Virus record (IMG/VR): IMGVR_UViG_3300002835_000219
Coordinates: 1-58,314 of that record
Strand: one strand, 5' to 3'
DNA length: 58,314 bases
Origin: a virus
A program made the position numbers and the translations under genes. Positions 1-10,700 of this stretch are shown here, piece by piece. Positions within the stretch are counted from its first letter, which is position 1. Each line of letters begins with the position of its first letter. Below the pieces are notes generated by a model. That model did no database searches and was not told the origin of the DNA. It worked only from the letters and a program-made list of their open reading frames with translations.

Positions 1-252
1 CAAGCTTGTAAGGACTATCTGTCTAGGAATGGGATTGACTGTTTCTACAATAGGATGGTTAAGGTGGGTAATTTGCCAATTGGAATCTTGTCAGTTCAGT
101 ACGGTACTGAAGAAAGGAATAAATTTGATTTAACAATAAAAAGCAATAAGGATACCTTAGAAAACCTGTACCTGGAAATTTCCGAAATCATGAGGACACG
201 ATTCATTCAGCCATCGCCACTCCGGAAATTATTTAAATGGTGGCCTCGCTAG
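1..252 (+). CDS. Unknown protein, C-terminal end only (5' partial)
   Basis: The frame is open from the first base of the window (starting Q-A-C-K-D-Y) to a TAG stop, so this is the tail of a gene that begins upstream. The in-frame ATG at 55 is probably internal. About 83 residues are visible. They are mixed in character and end in a basic, aromatic tail (KLFKWWPR). No family was recognised. The plus orientation and the short gap to the next gene fit the surrounding phage operon. Confidence 0.6.
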   Translation, partial: QACKDYLSRNGIDCFYNRMVKVGNLPIGILSVQYGTEERNKFDLTIKSNKDTLENLYLEISEIMRTRFIQPSPLRKLFKWWPR

Positions 253-298
253 GTATGGCGGTATTTAATTCCCAAGTATTACGACCCCAACCCTCACA

Positions 299-306
299 GG
301 GTAACA
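299..306 (+). promoter_or_regulatory. Variant of the putative phage late promoter motif (GGGTAACA)
   Basis: This element ends 21 nt before the ATG at 328, the same distance seen for the exact GGGTAAAA motifs elsewhere in the window. It differs in its last three positions, so it is a weak member of the set. Confidence 0.25.
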
Positions 307-327
307 TTAATTACTTCCTGAGATAAA

Positions 328-744
328 ATGACTATTTCTGAGTACGATTGGAGACGTCTCCAAGGTTTGGGCTTTGACTTGAATTTTGTGGAGAATGCTG
401 CCAAGGGTGCTAAAGGTCCCAGGACTACCAGATCTGGTGAAGCATCAGGGGGTCAAAACCCCGACCTTACCCCAATGGATAAGATGGCCATTGCCCCCGG
501 TATGAAAAAAGAACCCATCACAAAACCATCGACTTTTATCATGGGGGAAGGGGACGCTGATTTCGAACCTAATGGTGGTATGTTAATCACTCAGTTAAAA
601 TCAATGCAGGATAATATCGCCACTTCCTTAGGAATGATCACCCCCAATAGCAACTCAGACCCCTGGATAGCATCAAAAATTTCAGAAGCTTCCCACAGTT
701 TAACAGCAATTGCAGACTATTTGAAACATGGAGAGAAAGAGTAA
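328..744 (+). CDS. Hypothetical phage protein, 138 aa
   Basis: The ATG at 328 follows an A-rich leader. The protein is hydrophilic. Its N-terminal 80 residues are rich in Gly, Pro, Lys and Asp (low complexity), and the C-terminal part looks helical (around LITQLKSMQDNIATSLG). The stop overlaps the next start by one base (TAATG), which suggests translational coupling. No domain was recognised. Its place at the head of a run leading into virion genes makes an accessory structural or assembly role possible, but that is inference. Confidence 0.7.
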   Translation: MTISEYDWRRLQGLGFDLNFVENAAKGAKGPRTTRSGEASGGQNPDLTPMDKMAIAPGMKKEPITKPSTFIMGEGDADFEPNGGMLITQLKSMQDNIATSLGMITPNSNSDPWIASKISEASHSLTAIADYLKHGEKE

Positions 745-1133
745 TGCTTTACGGTAGTGCAAATTTCAGCGATGAAGCCCTAGAGGCATTCTATAACATG
801 TTTGCTGAGCAGTTTGGGGAGACTTATGACAAGTCTAAAATGGCTTGTAATAAACCACGCCCTACTAAATCTGGCGACGAAAAAAGCCATGTGGTCAAAT
901 GGTGCCATGACGGTAAGGAAGAATTGAAGAAATTTGGCCAAAAGGGGGCAGAAACTGCTGGGCCACCTAAAGAAGGTGAATCTGAACGCATGAAGATGAA
1001 GCGTAAAAAGTTTAAGTCTAGGCACTCCAAGAACATCGCTAAAGGGCCATCTTCATCGGCCTGGTGGTCGAATCGATTTAAATGGAATGAAGCCATGGAT
1101 ATTATGGCCAGAAAAAACATCGACTTCAATTAG
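744..1133 (+). CDS. Small basic phage protein, 129 aa
   Basis: The start overlaps the stop of the upstream gene. The middle is very basic and resembles a conserved cyanophage small-protein pattern: KPRPTKSGDEKSHVVK, then a stretch ending KRKKFKSRHSKNIAKGP, then a Trp-rich stretch (SAWWSNRFKW). I associate this pattern with phage proteins of unknown function; the family assignment is from memory and was not tested. The charge suggests nucleic-acid binding or head-interior packaging, but nothing in the sequence proves it. Confidence 0.7.
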   Translation: MLYGSANFSDEALEAFYNMFAEQFGETYDKSKMACNKPRPTKSGDEKSHVVKWCHDGKEELKKFGQKGAETAGPPKEGESERMKMKRKKFKSRHSKNIAKGPSSSAWWSNRFKWNEAMDIMARKNIDFN

Positions 1134-1140
1134 GGTAAAA
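1133..1140 (+). promoter_or_regulatory. Putative phage late promoter motif GGGTAAAA
   Basis: An exact GGGTAAAA lies 22 nt before the ATG at 1163 and overlaps the stop of the upstream gene by one base. It is one of seven exact copies found 21-29 nt before start codons in this window. No -35-like box is apparent. Confidence 0.45.
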
Positions 1141-1162
1141 GAAAACATAATGGACTCTTAAA

Positions 1163-1597
1163 ATGAGAAAAGATAAAATCTCAAAAGAAGCATACGATAA
1201 GGCGATCCAAGCTTATTCCCATAAGCCCACAGATTATGCCAAAGGTACTGTAATGGAGCCTACAGTAGTCCTGGGCCTTCGACCTAGTTACAGTGAGTAT
1301 GGAGACCTTGGGAAAAAGCATACGGATTTAACCAGCCAAATAGAGTCCCTAAATGAGAAAATGAAAATCTCCCGTCAGAGGGGGGCGTTTCAATCCTTGC
1401 AAGAACAAATGAAGCAAGTTAAGGAACTAGTCAAGAAGCGCGAAGACATCGATGCCAAGATGGCTACCCTGGACCTAGCCAGAAAGAATACCGATGACCA
1501 CCGAATCGCCACAGGTGAAGAATTGTCATATTCCGAAAAGATAGACACAGTATCAAACCGAATCGCTAGACTAGAGACTTTACTAAACGGGGGCTGA
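1163..1597 (+). CDS. Hypothetical protein with coiled coil, 144 aa
   Basis: Residues from about 55 to 140 are strongly helical with a heptad-like pattern rich in Lys, Glu, Gln and Leu (for example LQEQMKQVKELVKKREDI), so a coiled coil is likely. The N-terminus carries the basic, Tyr-containing segment SKEAYDKAIQAYSHKPTDYA. There are no catalytic motifs. It lies 4 bp upstream of a kinase-like gene, so the two are probably co-translated, and it may be a structural partner of that protein. A scaffold or tail-assembly role is another guess. Confidence 0.7.
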   Translation: MRKDKISKEAYDKAIQAYSHKPTDYAKGTVMEPTVVLGLRPSYSEYGDLGKKHTDLTSQIESLNEKMKISRQRGAFQSLQEQMKQVKELVKKREDIDAKMATLDLARKNTDDHRIATGEELSYSEKIDTVSNRIARLETLLNGG

Positions 1598-1601
1598 GTC
1601 C

Positions 1602-2798
1602 GTGTTTGGTAAAGGAGATAGGTGTGATATAGGGAAATCGTGCGGTTCAACATGTATAGCCCGACTAAAGGTTTGTAGGGTTGATTTTGGGGATAACATA
1701 TCAGAATCTATTGACCGTATATCCGGGTCTATTGATGCTAGTTTCATCGATGATGCTAAGGAAAGTTTAGAAGACTACTTGGCTAGGGTGGAACCAAACG
1801 CTAAAACAAGCACAAAATCTGTACCCAAAGTAAATCAAGAGTCAATCAAGAAGCCAGGAAAAATAATTACTGGTAACACACAATGGGCCAGAGATGATGC
1901 TTCTGATTTTGACTCTAGTTTCAAGGTAGGTAGGGTCATTAATGGCACTAAGGATCAATTTGACTGGTCCGGGTCCCTAGGTAAAGGAACCAAATTAGGG
2001 GAAGGTGGATTTGGTACTGTGCTCTTGATAAAGGGAAACCCGAGCTATGCCGTTAAACGTGGCCAAGTGAGTACAACGGAAGCGGAAATAACTCAAATCT
2101 TGGGGAAAGCCGGTTTAGGCCCCAAACTGGTGTATGGGGAAATAGCCAAAGGCAAACCAAAGGCAGAGGGTGGTGTCTATATAATAAATGGTCGTATAGT
2201 CATGGGACTGGTGCCCGGTGAGAGTTATGGTAGCTTTAGTAAGTCTTCAGACAAAGTAGGAAAGACATCCATTGGAGATGCTTACTGGTTCTTGAGATCA
2301 CAGGTCCATAGACTCGGGATAGCCCACAATGATGCCCATAGTGATAATGTATTGATCGATAAAAATGGTAGGTCCAGGTTTGTTGATATGGGCTTATCGC
2401 AGCAAAGCGTCAAAGCAGCGTTATCTGAAGCACTGGGGGTTTTTACCAACAAGGGGTTTTTACCAAAAGGTTCGACTTTCGACCTTAGAAAAACTGATCC
2501 CTTGACCTCTGGGGACCATAGATCAAAAACAGACCCCCAAATGGGAGTACATAAAGGGTCAATCAAGGGGGATGCTCCCCAGAATTTACTAAAAATGAGG
2601 GACAATCTACCCAGGGTTTACGATGCGCTCAGGAGTCACGGCGTCTCTGACAACGAAATTGCCCAGATGATTGTGTCCCGGGTTGGGGAGCCCCTGAAGT
2701 CATACGAGAAAGGCCCATGGGCCAAGCTATCAAACAAGGACGCTGCCAAAGTTATCGACATTTTGTATGACGGAGTCAAAGACTATTCTAAGGATTAA
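1602..2798 (+). CDS. Kinase-fold protein with N-terminal four-cysteine motif, 398 aa
   Basis: The start is a GTG 4 bp after the previous stop. The N-terminus holds Cys8, Cys14, Cys18 and Cys25 (C-X5-C-X3-C-X6-C, with IGKSC and TCI). A variable linker follows, then a protein-kinase-like domain: glycine loop near residue 132 (LGEGGFGTV), the VAIK-type lysine in YAVKRG near 150, a catalytic-loop motif HNDAHSDN near 241 (pattern HxDxxxxN), and DMG in place of DFG near 260. These residues suggest an active phosphotransferase. The domain is small, closer to RIO/WaaP-like kinases than to large eukaryotic ones. A paralogue with the same Cys spacing lies at 48719-50086. The substrate is unknown. It could be an injected effector or an early host-modifying enzyme. 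Confidence 0.75.
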   Translation: MFGKGDRCDIGKSCGSTCIARLKVCRVDFGDNISESIDRISGSIDASFIDDAKESLEDYLARVEPNAKTSTKSVPKVNQESIKKPGKIITGNTQWARDDASDFDSSFKVGRVINGTKDQFDWSGSLGKGTKLGEGGFGTVLLIKGNPSYAVKRGQVSTTEAEITQILGKAGLGPKLVYGEIAKGKPKAEGGVYIINGRIVMGLVPGESYGSFSKSSDKVGKTSIGDAYWFLRSQVHRLGIAHNDAHSDNVLIDKNGRSRFVDMGLSQQSVKAALSEALGVFTNKGFLPKGSTFDLRKTDPLTSGDHRSKTDPQMGVHKGSIKGDAPQNLLKMRDNLPRVYDALRSHGVSDNEIAQMIVSRVGEPLKSYEKGPWAKLSNKDAAKVIDILYDGVKDYSKD

Positions 2799-2847
2799 AG
2801 GGTAAGAATAGGGGCGCCTTTGCGCTCAAATAGAAAGCTCTTTAGCA

Positions 2848-5800
2848 ATGACCAGAGAACAATCAGCAAACAAAATTATTTTCGCAAAATCCAGTCTCCT
2901 GGGTAAGCGTCCTACCAACCAACTGCAACCCGGCGAAATCGGTTTGAACACCAATAGCCAAGAACCGGGATTATTCTTTGGAACAACAGATGGAAGAGTA
3001 ATTAAAGTTGGTCCTACGGCAGTTCTACCAGATGCCCCTACAAGCACCCCAGAGAGGGGTGAATCCTGGTTGAATACCGTTGACGGTACTTTGAATGTAG
3101 GCGATGCTGTAAGGTCATGGAGGTCTATCGCAGCGCCTTTTCTTGGGGGTAATGGTAATGTAGTATTTGTAGCCCCGGAATTTCAGTTCTCCTCGGATGC
3201 CATTGCCAATGATGGACAAGCATTGCCCTACCAGACATTAACAAGGGCTATCCTGGAGCTATCGAAAATTTATATCAGCAACGTACTGGCTGGTTTATCC
3301 CAGAAGAGTGAATCTAATAGGTACACAATCTTTTTGGCGTCGTCAAGATTCACCGCTAATAATGGCCCTGGGCAGAGCTTGTCGGACTTCTCTCTTGACT
3401 TATCAAATTATGGAACGGAAAATATTTCCAGCTCTGATTTAAGCAAATTTAACACTGAGAGCGGGTCCATTATAGTGCCATCTGGTATTTCTATCGTTGG
3501 TTTGGACCTGAAAAAGTGCGTAGTTTGCCCTTCATATGTACCTTCATACCGTAACCACACTTTCCCTACCGCATTAGCAGGAGTTAATCAACCTATAACT
3601 TCTATTTTTAAACTGTCAGGCAACTCGTCCCTTTCCAACTTTTCCATCAACGATAAAGTAAACTACAACGAAGTAGTCGAAGTTACCAATCAGAATACCT
3701 ACGCACTATTCAGAACTAGGAGGCCCCATGGTCTAGAGTTGAATGATTTAGTTAACATCCAGTACTCACCTGGCATCGATCAAAGCACTGGGACTTTCTC
3801 TACTGGTGAATACTATGCCATCCCCATAACAACATATACTTTTCAGTTATCCACAGAAAAGCAATTACCATTTAGTGGAGCACCTAGCGTTGCGTTTACA
3901 TCAATTCCACTTAATGTCAATTCCAGGACTGTGAGTTTCAGCTGTTCCCTTACTTTGAAATCAGCCCACAGACTAAGAGTAGTTGAAGAGGCATCTAAAA
4001 ATGACTTAGCCGAGTATTATACTAAGGTTCAAAGAGCCTTCCCAGAATTCTTTGGGGGCAGAGTAACTGACGGTGATTTACTGGTTAATTCAGGTGATTT
4101 TGTCATCGTGGGCCCCACCGATACGGCATTCCCGAACAATATTAATTCAAATACTACAAAAAATTCATCATCCTATGTCAATCAGGTAAATCTAAAGTCT
4201 GATTATGGGATGTGTTTTACTGATTTTGACGGGTCCAATGTCCTTGGGTTTAAGTCCATCATTGCCAACTCTTGTACATCTGTCAGCCTACAAAATGACC
4301 CAACGGCATATGAGGTTTATACCACTCTAGGGTCTGAACAAAAATGGTGGTCATTGACTGAGTATACATATCTATCCAAGCCTTTATCCCAAAGGCCCGC
4401 ATCTATAGTTGATATAACCGTTGAAGACCAGCTCCAAGAATTAAATTCAGTACCCATCAATAACATACGTTATTACTATCAGAACCTAAAAACCGTTGAT
4501 AATCTTAGTTTAGGCATAGTAGATATAGATAATGATTTTAGACATTTTGGGTTCAGAGTGAGGAACGGAGCCTATGCTCAACTACAATCTGTGTACACCA
4601 TCGGTCCAGCAATTGGGGTATGGTCACTAAATGGGGGAATCACCAGCCTAACTAACAGCACAAGTAACTTCGGGTCCATAGCTTTCAAAGCCGAAGGTTT
4701 TCTAGGAATAAATACAATAAGTGGAGCACAGAATAATACTCAAGGATTTGTCTTTGAAGGCATCCAGAGACCTTTGACTTTAACTATCGGTCAAGTTGAG
4801 AAGTCAGAAAACAAAAAGATTCTTTCCCTGGGATCCAGAATAGTAAGCTCTTACATTGATCCAACTAATACCGAAATTCAGCTAGTTGAGTTGAGTGCGG
4901 ATTTTGATCCACGGTATTTACTTCCTTATTCTTTGAAGCCGGGTAGTGCAATTTGGGTAGAGACGGAAGAATGCACATACCGTGGCTTCCTGGCCACAGA
5001 TGGTGGCCCCACAATCAACACTGGTCAGGATGACCCGGCTAGATTTGCTCAGTTGAGAATTAGGTCTTCTGACAGCACTATACCGACTGACACCAATTTG
5101 ATCCCTGTCCTAGGGGTGCCATACATCAGGCGTTTCCATGACCCCCGTAGTGATATTGAAAAGTCTTATAGCGTAGTATTAAGTAATACGTCATCGAATG
5201 CTATTTCTCCTCAAATAGGCGATGTTTTACGTCTCAACCAAAGTAGTCAGATTCTCGGGTCATCGAGTTTAAGGCCCAATGTTCAATTTGACCCAGGGAT
5301 ACTAGGGGGATGGGGCCGTGTGTTCACCGTGGATGCAGTGGAGACGGGAATTTTGGGATCTTCACCTCAGTTTAACTATTTGATTGGGGATGGGAATCAA
5401 GACATAGAGTACTATGTTACCATAACGGCATCCGATTACGATAGGCCGTGGGTGCAGAATTATGACTCCGGCAGTAATAGTTACCTGACTTTCGATAACC
5501 CTTCGGGAACCTACACTACATACGCCAATAGAAACTGGTATGCTGCGGAAAATAATTACTGGACCTCAGTTTATTATGGGGAGGCTAGTAACTTCCAGCC
5601 CTCATCAGGACCAGAAAAACTATCCCCAACTTCTACCAATTCCCCATTCGTCGATACTAGTACCTTAGAAAGACAGGACTTAGTCAGCCAGACTTTCCAG
5701 GGGTCCTATGCTGCAGATGAATATTTATCGGTTTATCCAAATTCTACCTACTTCCGGGGTTCTACCAACCCTTACACCACCTACCCGGTTAATAATCAGT

Positions 5801-7671
5801 ACGACGATGATGATGGTTCCGAATCCCTTGGTATTTGCCTTAAAGATTTAGTTACCAGTGCAGAGACTTTCTTGGTGAGCCCACTTGCGGTTATTCAAAC
5901 CGAGCGGTTGCCAGGGCCCACACAACGATACAGGCCAGAAATAGTTGAGTTCTCTGTTCTATCTGCTAGTGTTCTACAGAACCCTAGGCAAACTGTTTCT
6001 ATCGTCAGAATCGGAAATGACACCAATCATGAGTTTGTCCGAATAATTGGTATCTCAGGCTCCATAGTTAGGGCCATCAGACTTAACTCCGGTAATGGTT
6101 TCTACTTTAATTCCGGTACTATACCAAATTCTTGGCCCATTCAAACTTCCGTTAAGGTTTGTGGAACTAATCCCATTCCTGAACCGGGGCTATATGACCC
6201 TAATTGGTCCAACACTAAGAGAGCAATACTGAGATTCTTCCAGATTATGGGGTATTCTCCGGAGTCTCTACTTACTTACCTTCAACCTAAATATTGGGGG
6301 GATAGGCTCTTGCCCATCGGTGCTTTACCATTGACCCCCGAAACCGGTGGTTATGCCCTAACTACCAGTAGGTGGCCTGTAGAATTCAATCAACCGTCCA
6401 TAGTCATTGCTAATACTCATACATGGGCATATGTAGGATACTACAATTACTCCCGTGGCTTACCTAAATTCCAAACAAACGATATCTCTAGAAAATTAGC
6501 GGCGGACTTCCAAGCAACTACTTTGTGGAGTGGCAGGCTGACAATTACTGGTGTCAACGATAAGGGTGAAATCATCATTTTTGGCCCCCAAAGACAAGCC
6601 CTTACAGCTAACTATTTCGAGCAAATCAACCCATTCGCAAACCTGACCAATCAACAAATTTACGAACAGCAACCATTTGTAGAGTTTCCTGGGCAGGTTA
6701 CTGCATATTCAACGGATTCTATTTCGCCCCTATTCAACGGTATCACGACTATCTTCACCTTGACTAAAGGTGGGGTCCCCATACCTCCAACTCAGATTTC
6801 AGCTAACTCCATTTTTGCAATTCTAGGGGCCGTCACTCAGGTGCCCGGTAAGGACTACACAGTCAATGGCAATCAAATAATCTTCAATGAAGCTCCTTTG
6901 CAAGGGGCAGTGAGTGATATTAGAATCGTCACATCTGATGATGATAATAGGACTTTGCAAATGGTGCCCCTAAAGATCAAGGAAGGCCAGAGTATTAATG
7001 GCATCCGGTTCTCGTTTACTTTGGTATCAAAAGATCCTGCAATTAACTTGGCACCGTTCGACATTAACGCCAATAATACTTTTGTATTCTTAGGTGGTAC
7101 TGGACAGTTGCCCATAACAACCCCCGGTCCATTAGATCCTTACTCTTACACCCTAACTAGGCTCTCTGGCTCTGAGTTGGAAATCACTTTTTCCGAAGCC
7201 CTTGCAGTTGGCACCGTGTTTGATGTTAGAACTGTTTGTACCTCTTCTTTCTGGGCCATTCAGTCGGTTTTTCCTGTTCAAGTATATTCTTTAAATTCCA
7301 TCTCCAGCCAGTTTAATGGTGTGAAAACCGAATTTGATTTGACTTATGGGTACTTCGATGTAGCAGAAACTCTCCCAAGACCAGTTAACGCTGCTTCAGT
7401 TAGTTCTCAGAATATTTTAGTTAATCTGGGGGGTTCTATGCAGATTCCTTACTTCCAGGGTGCGTCTGCGGGCGACTATTCGTACAGGGTGGAAGGGTCG
7501 AGGATAATTTTCACTGAGGGGCCTGCAGAGGGTGCTACGGTGAATATCAGGGTTATAACCAATGCCGAATTTATAACTTGCCCATCTGGGAAGTACGGCG
7601 CATCATCATTCTTGAAGTGGGGGCCTAGCATTGTCTTGGAACTTGCTGATAGTGCCGATATTATACAATAA
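2848..7671 (+). CDS. Large tail fibre / adhesin protein, 1607 aa
   Basis: The ATG at 2848 follows a 49-bp gap. The N-terminal 90 residues (pattern PGEIGLNTNSQEPGLFF, KVGP) match the N-terminus of the fibre at 12590 and probably form a shared virion-attachment module. The middle, rich in Ser, Thr, Asn and Gly, parallels the 7716 protein: both carry an IVPSGISIVGLDL-like stretch, a DYGMC...DG..V.GFKS-like motif and a late YVGYYNYSRGLPKFQ-like segment. Residues about 1285-1590 hold three roughly 90-residue beta repeats (FNG...F.LT..., LGG..Q.P..DY, I.F.EAP..GA...IR.IT). No enzymatic motif was seen. It probably acts on the virion surface in host contact. Confidence 0.85.
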   Translation: MTREQSANKIIFAKSSLLGKRPTNQLQPGEIGLNTNSQEPGLFFGTTDGRVIKVGPTAVLPDAPTSTPERGESWLNTVDGTLNVGDAVRSWRSIAAPFLGGNGNVVFVAPEFQFSSDAIANDGQALPYQTLTRAILELSKIYISNVLAGLSQKSESNRYTIFLASSRFTANNGPGQSLSDFSLDLSNYGTENISSSDLSKFNTESGSIIVPSGISIVGLDLKKCVVCPSYVPSYRNHTFPTALAGVNQPITSIFKLSGNSSLSNFSINDKVNYNEVVEVTNQNTYALFRTRRPHGLELNDLVNIQYSPGIDQSTGTFSTGEYYAIPITTYTFQLSTEKQLPFSGAPSVAFTSIPLNVNSRTVSFSCSLTLKSAHRLRVVEEASKNDLAEYYTKVQRAFPEFFGGRVTDGDLLVNSGDFVIVGPTDTAFPNNINSNTTKNSSSYVNQVNLKSDYGMCFTDFDGSNVLGFKSIIANSCTSVSLQNDPTAYEVYTTLGSEQKWWSLTEYTYLSKPLSQRPASIVDITVEDQLQELNSVPINNIRYYYQNLKTVDNLSLGIVDIDNDFRHFGFRVRNGAYAQLQSVYTIGPAIGVWSLNGGITSLTNSTSNFGSIAFKAEGFLGINTISGAQNNTQGFVFEGIQRPLTLTIGQVEKSENKKILSLGSRIVSSYIDPTNTEIQLVELSADFDPRYLLPYSLKPGSAIWVETEECTYRGFLATDGGPTINTGQDDPARFAQLRIRSSDSTIPTDTNLIPVLGVPYIRRFHDPRSDIEKSYSVVLSNTSSNAISPQIGDVLRLNQSSQILGSSSLRPNVQFDPGILGGWGRVFTVDAVETGILGSSPQFNYLIGDGNQDIEYYVTITASDYDRPWVQNYDSGSNSYLTFDNPSGTYTTYANRNWYAAENNYWTSVYYGEASNFQPSSGPEKLSPTSTNSPFVDTSTLERQDLVSQTFQGSYAADEYLSVYPNSTYFRGSTNPYTTYPVNNQYDDDDGSESLGICLKDLVTSAETFLVSPLAVIQTERLPGPTQRYRPEIVEFSVLSASVLQNPRQTVSIVRIGNDTNHEFVRIIGISGSIVRAIRLNSGNGFYFNSGTIPNSWPIQTSVKVCGTNPIPEPGLYDPNWSNTKRAILRFFQIMGYSPESLLTYLQPKYWGDRLLPIGALPLTPETGGYALTTSRWPVEFNQPSIVIANTHTWAYVGYYNYSRGLPKFQTNDISRKLAADFQATTLWSGRLTITGVNDKGEIIIFGPQRQALTANYFEQINPFANLTNQQIYEQQPFVEFPGQVTAYSTDSISPLFNGITTIFTLTKGGVPIPPTQISANSIFAILGAVTQVPGKDYTVNGNQIIFNEAPLQGAVSDIRIVTSDDDNRTLQMVPLKIKEGQSINGIRFSFTLVSKDPAINLAPFDINANNTFVFLGGTGQLPITTPGPLDPYSYTLTRLSGSELEITFSEALAVGTVFDVRTVCTSSFWAIQSVFPVQVYSLNSISSQFNGVKTEFDLTYGYFDVAETLPRPVNAASVSSQNILVNLGGSMQIPYFQGASAGDYSYRVEGSRIIFTEGPAEGATVNIRVITNAEFITCPSGKYGASSFLKWGPSIVLELADSADIIQ

Positions 7672-7682
7672 GCACAAGGTGC

Positions 7683-7690
7683 GGGTAAAA
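7683..7690 (+). promoter_or_regulatory. Putative phage late promoter motif GGGTAAAA
   Basis: An exact GGGTAAAA preceded by GC ends 25 nt before the ATG at 7716. Here the site is also a small palindrome (GGGTAaaaTACCC). A good Shine-Dalgarno sequence (AGGAGAAGG) lies between it and the start. Confidence 0.5.
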
Positions 7691-7715
7691 TACCCATACT
7701 AGGAGAAGGAATCCG

Positions 7716-10700
7716 ATGTTAACTAGAGCCCAATACATAGCTGGAGATACAAACCAGGGCGATGTCCTTGCGGATCAGGTCCGGGGTGTTAAAGCCGGTA
7801 CGGGCGTTGAGATTTTAACTGATGGCACAATAAATTTTAAAGCTAATACATCTTCAGGGGTAGTAAGGACAAACAACGCTGCAGCATTCAACTCTTATAT
7901 CTGGCCAGAATCCGTATTAACAAATGGCCAGCTTATCCTCAGAGCAGGTAATAGCCTAACATGGGGCAGAATTCCCGGTTTTGGTCTAGTGGAGGACGGT
8001 ACCAACGCCTCTAACCTCAAGGCAGCATTACCCATTTCCACTACTAACCCGGATATTGGAACAGAATTAGAAGAAGCTCCAGAAGGTGGTTTATATTGGA
8101 ACAGTGACAGCGGCAATCTTTTTATAAATTTTGGTGGCTCATGGGTCCAAACCTCATACGGCCCTGCTGACCTTAACGAGGCCCTTCTCACGGGAACTTA
8201 TACTCTATATGTTAACCCCCAAATTGGTAGCGACATTTATGTAACCGGGATCTACGATAATACAGTAGTACCAGTCATCACCAACCAAATGACGCAGGCT
8301 GGCTACACTGCTCAAAAACCCTTTAAAACCCTGCAAAGAGCCGCACTAGAAGTGGCCAGAATTCAGAATGGTTTAGGCCAAGATGACCAGTCATTCGATC
8401 GCTTTGTAATTAAGTGTACTGCCGGGGTTGCATTGATTGATAATGCCACTGGTAGCGAGTCCGTTTCGGCCTGGGTAAACGGTGCCGTGCCGTCCGCCGC
8501 CCAATTAAGGGCCATGAATAGCGTGGATTATCCAGGTATAATTTTGCCCAGGGGTGTATCCGTCATTGGTGAAGATCTAAGGAAGACCATCATTAGGCCC
8601 CTATATGTTCCCCTAAAAACAGGTAATATCGACACTGACCGTGGCTCTATTCTAAGGATCACGGGTGGGGGGTTCTTCTTTAACTTCACTTTCAAGGACA
8701 AAGAAGGTCTTTCCGATAGTCATCACCTCCTAGACTGTTTTTCGTTTGTTTCTGAGGCAGACCTGGATGATTACTATGAAAAAGTAAAAATTATTTTTGC
8801 CCAAACCAATTCCAACGTCCCTGTTAACCCCGGTGAGACTGAGATTGTAGCCCCCCAGCCACCTGGTATCCCCGAGCAGGATACAGACGGCATTATCGGA
8901 TCTTCCCCGTACATCTTCAACTGTTCTGTGCGTTCAAATTATGGCCTTTGTGGAATTAACGCAGACGGCAACGATGTAACCGGATTCAAGTCCATGGTTG
9001 TAGCCCAGTTTACTGGCGTTAGTTTACAGAGAGACTTGACATGCTGGCAGAAATATAATTCAGGTCCAAAAACATGGACCAATACCATCGCCAACTATGA
9101 CTCTTATATCGCGTTAGATCCAAATAATGTTAGGATGGACCCCGCTAAAAGAAGTTTCCACATTAGGGCTGTCAATGAGGCGTTCATTCAGGAAGTTTCT
9201 GTATTTGCCATTGGACAAGGTATTCACCACTGGGTGAAGTCTGGCGGTGAAATTTCTATAACGAACTCTAATTCTTCATTTGGTGGGTGTGCTGCTTTAG
9301 CTGAAGGATACAAGTCTGAGGCATTCCCCCAGGATACAAACTGGAGCGTTGCCACAATAAACCTAGCAACAAACATGACGGATCAAACTACCGTCGTAAA
9401 TAATATCTCACTCGGCGTGGTAAATTCGGGTGTAGCTGATAATGCTATCACTATAACTCTAACCCAACCCTTAATAGATTCTGAGGTGAATCCGGGTATT
9501 CCCCAAATTCTTGCGTCTAAAAATTACACTTTCGCAGACGGCAGCTATCTGTGGATTGAAAACCCTAGCGGACCAGATTGGAGGGCCCCCTTGTCGTCAG
9601 CAGCTTGGAGTTCCTCAAACCCCGCGAACATTCAAATTACCGTTCCAATGGGGAACCAGAGTGGAAATTCGCCAGGAGTCGGTGGTGCGCCTAGTTTAGT
9701 GGGCAGTAAGGTATACATTCGCCGCCTTGTAGACAACCGCTCTTTGACTCAAAGGCGGTACAGCATTAATGTAACCAACACTGATAACAACACTCGCACC
9801 CCTTTAAGAGACTATGTAATTCAAACAACCTTGGGTTCTGGTGGTGGTATCGTAGACTCGCTCCCTGAGTCAGACATGGTAATTGTGAATAAGTCTGGAC
9901 CTATACCGATTGGAACAGACCCTGTTACCAGGAAAGCTCAGGTCATATTAGAAAGAGCCAATCCTTCCAATGTTTGGGCCGCTGGCAATTATTACAGGCC
10001 AGGTGAAACAGTTAGGCGCGAGAATAAGCACTTCACCTGCGTAGTTAAGAACTCAGATACTACTTTTGACACTGAAAAGTGGAGCCAGTCCTACGTTCAC
10101 ATGGGCTCAGATTTCAATGCTTATGACTTTTTCGTCAACGTAGCACCTGTAATTTATTTCGATAATGATACCGATGGCAATCAACCTACCACAAACTGTG
10201 GCTATAATCTAACCACTTGCTGGTCTACTGACCCAGAAATCATTGGCCAGTACACAACAGCAACCGACTATAGGGGTGTTTATCAGTTCCTGATTGGTAT
10301 CGGTTTCACTGCACCCCAAGTAACTAGCATTTTGCTACCTGTAGCAACTGCCGACAGGGAATTAAATCCGGCTTCCAACGTGGACATGAAGGGGTACACC
10401 CCTAATGGAGCAGCAAACTTGCTATCAAACTGGTCCATTGAGTTCAGGCGTCCATCCGTTCTACGCATGTTTGGCCATGCTTGGGAATGGGCGGGCTTCC
10501 TCAACTATACGAAAGCTCTCCCCCGTTACCAAGGGGACTTGTCCCCACAAAATCAGTTCACCTATTACTTCACTAACGAACTCGGTGGTCGAGTTTATGC
10601 GACTGGCTTTAACCAAGAGGGCTACTTTGTAACTGCGGCAGGTTTAACCGACTTGAGTACTGGGGCGACAATTAGTATTACCGATATTGGAAATCCTTTC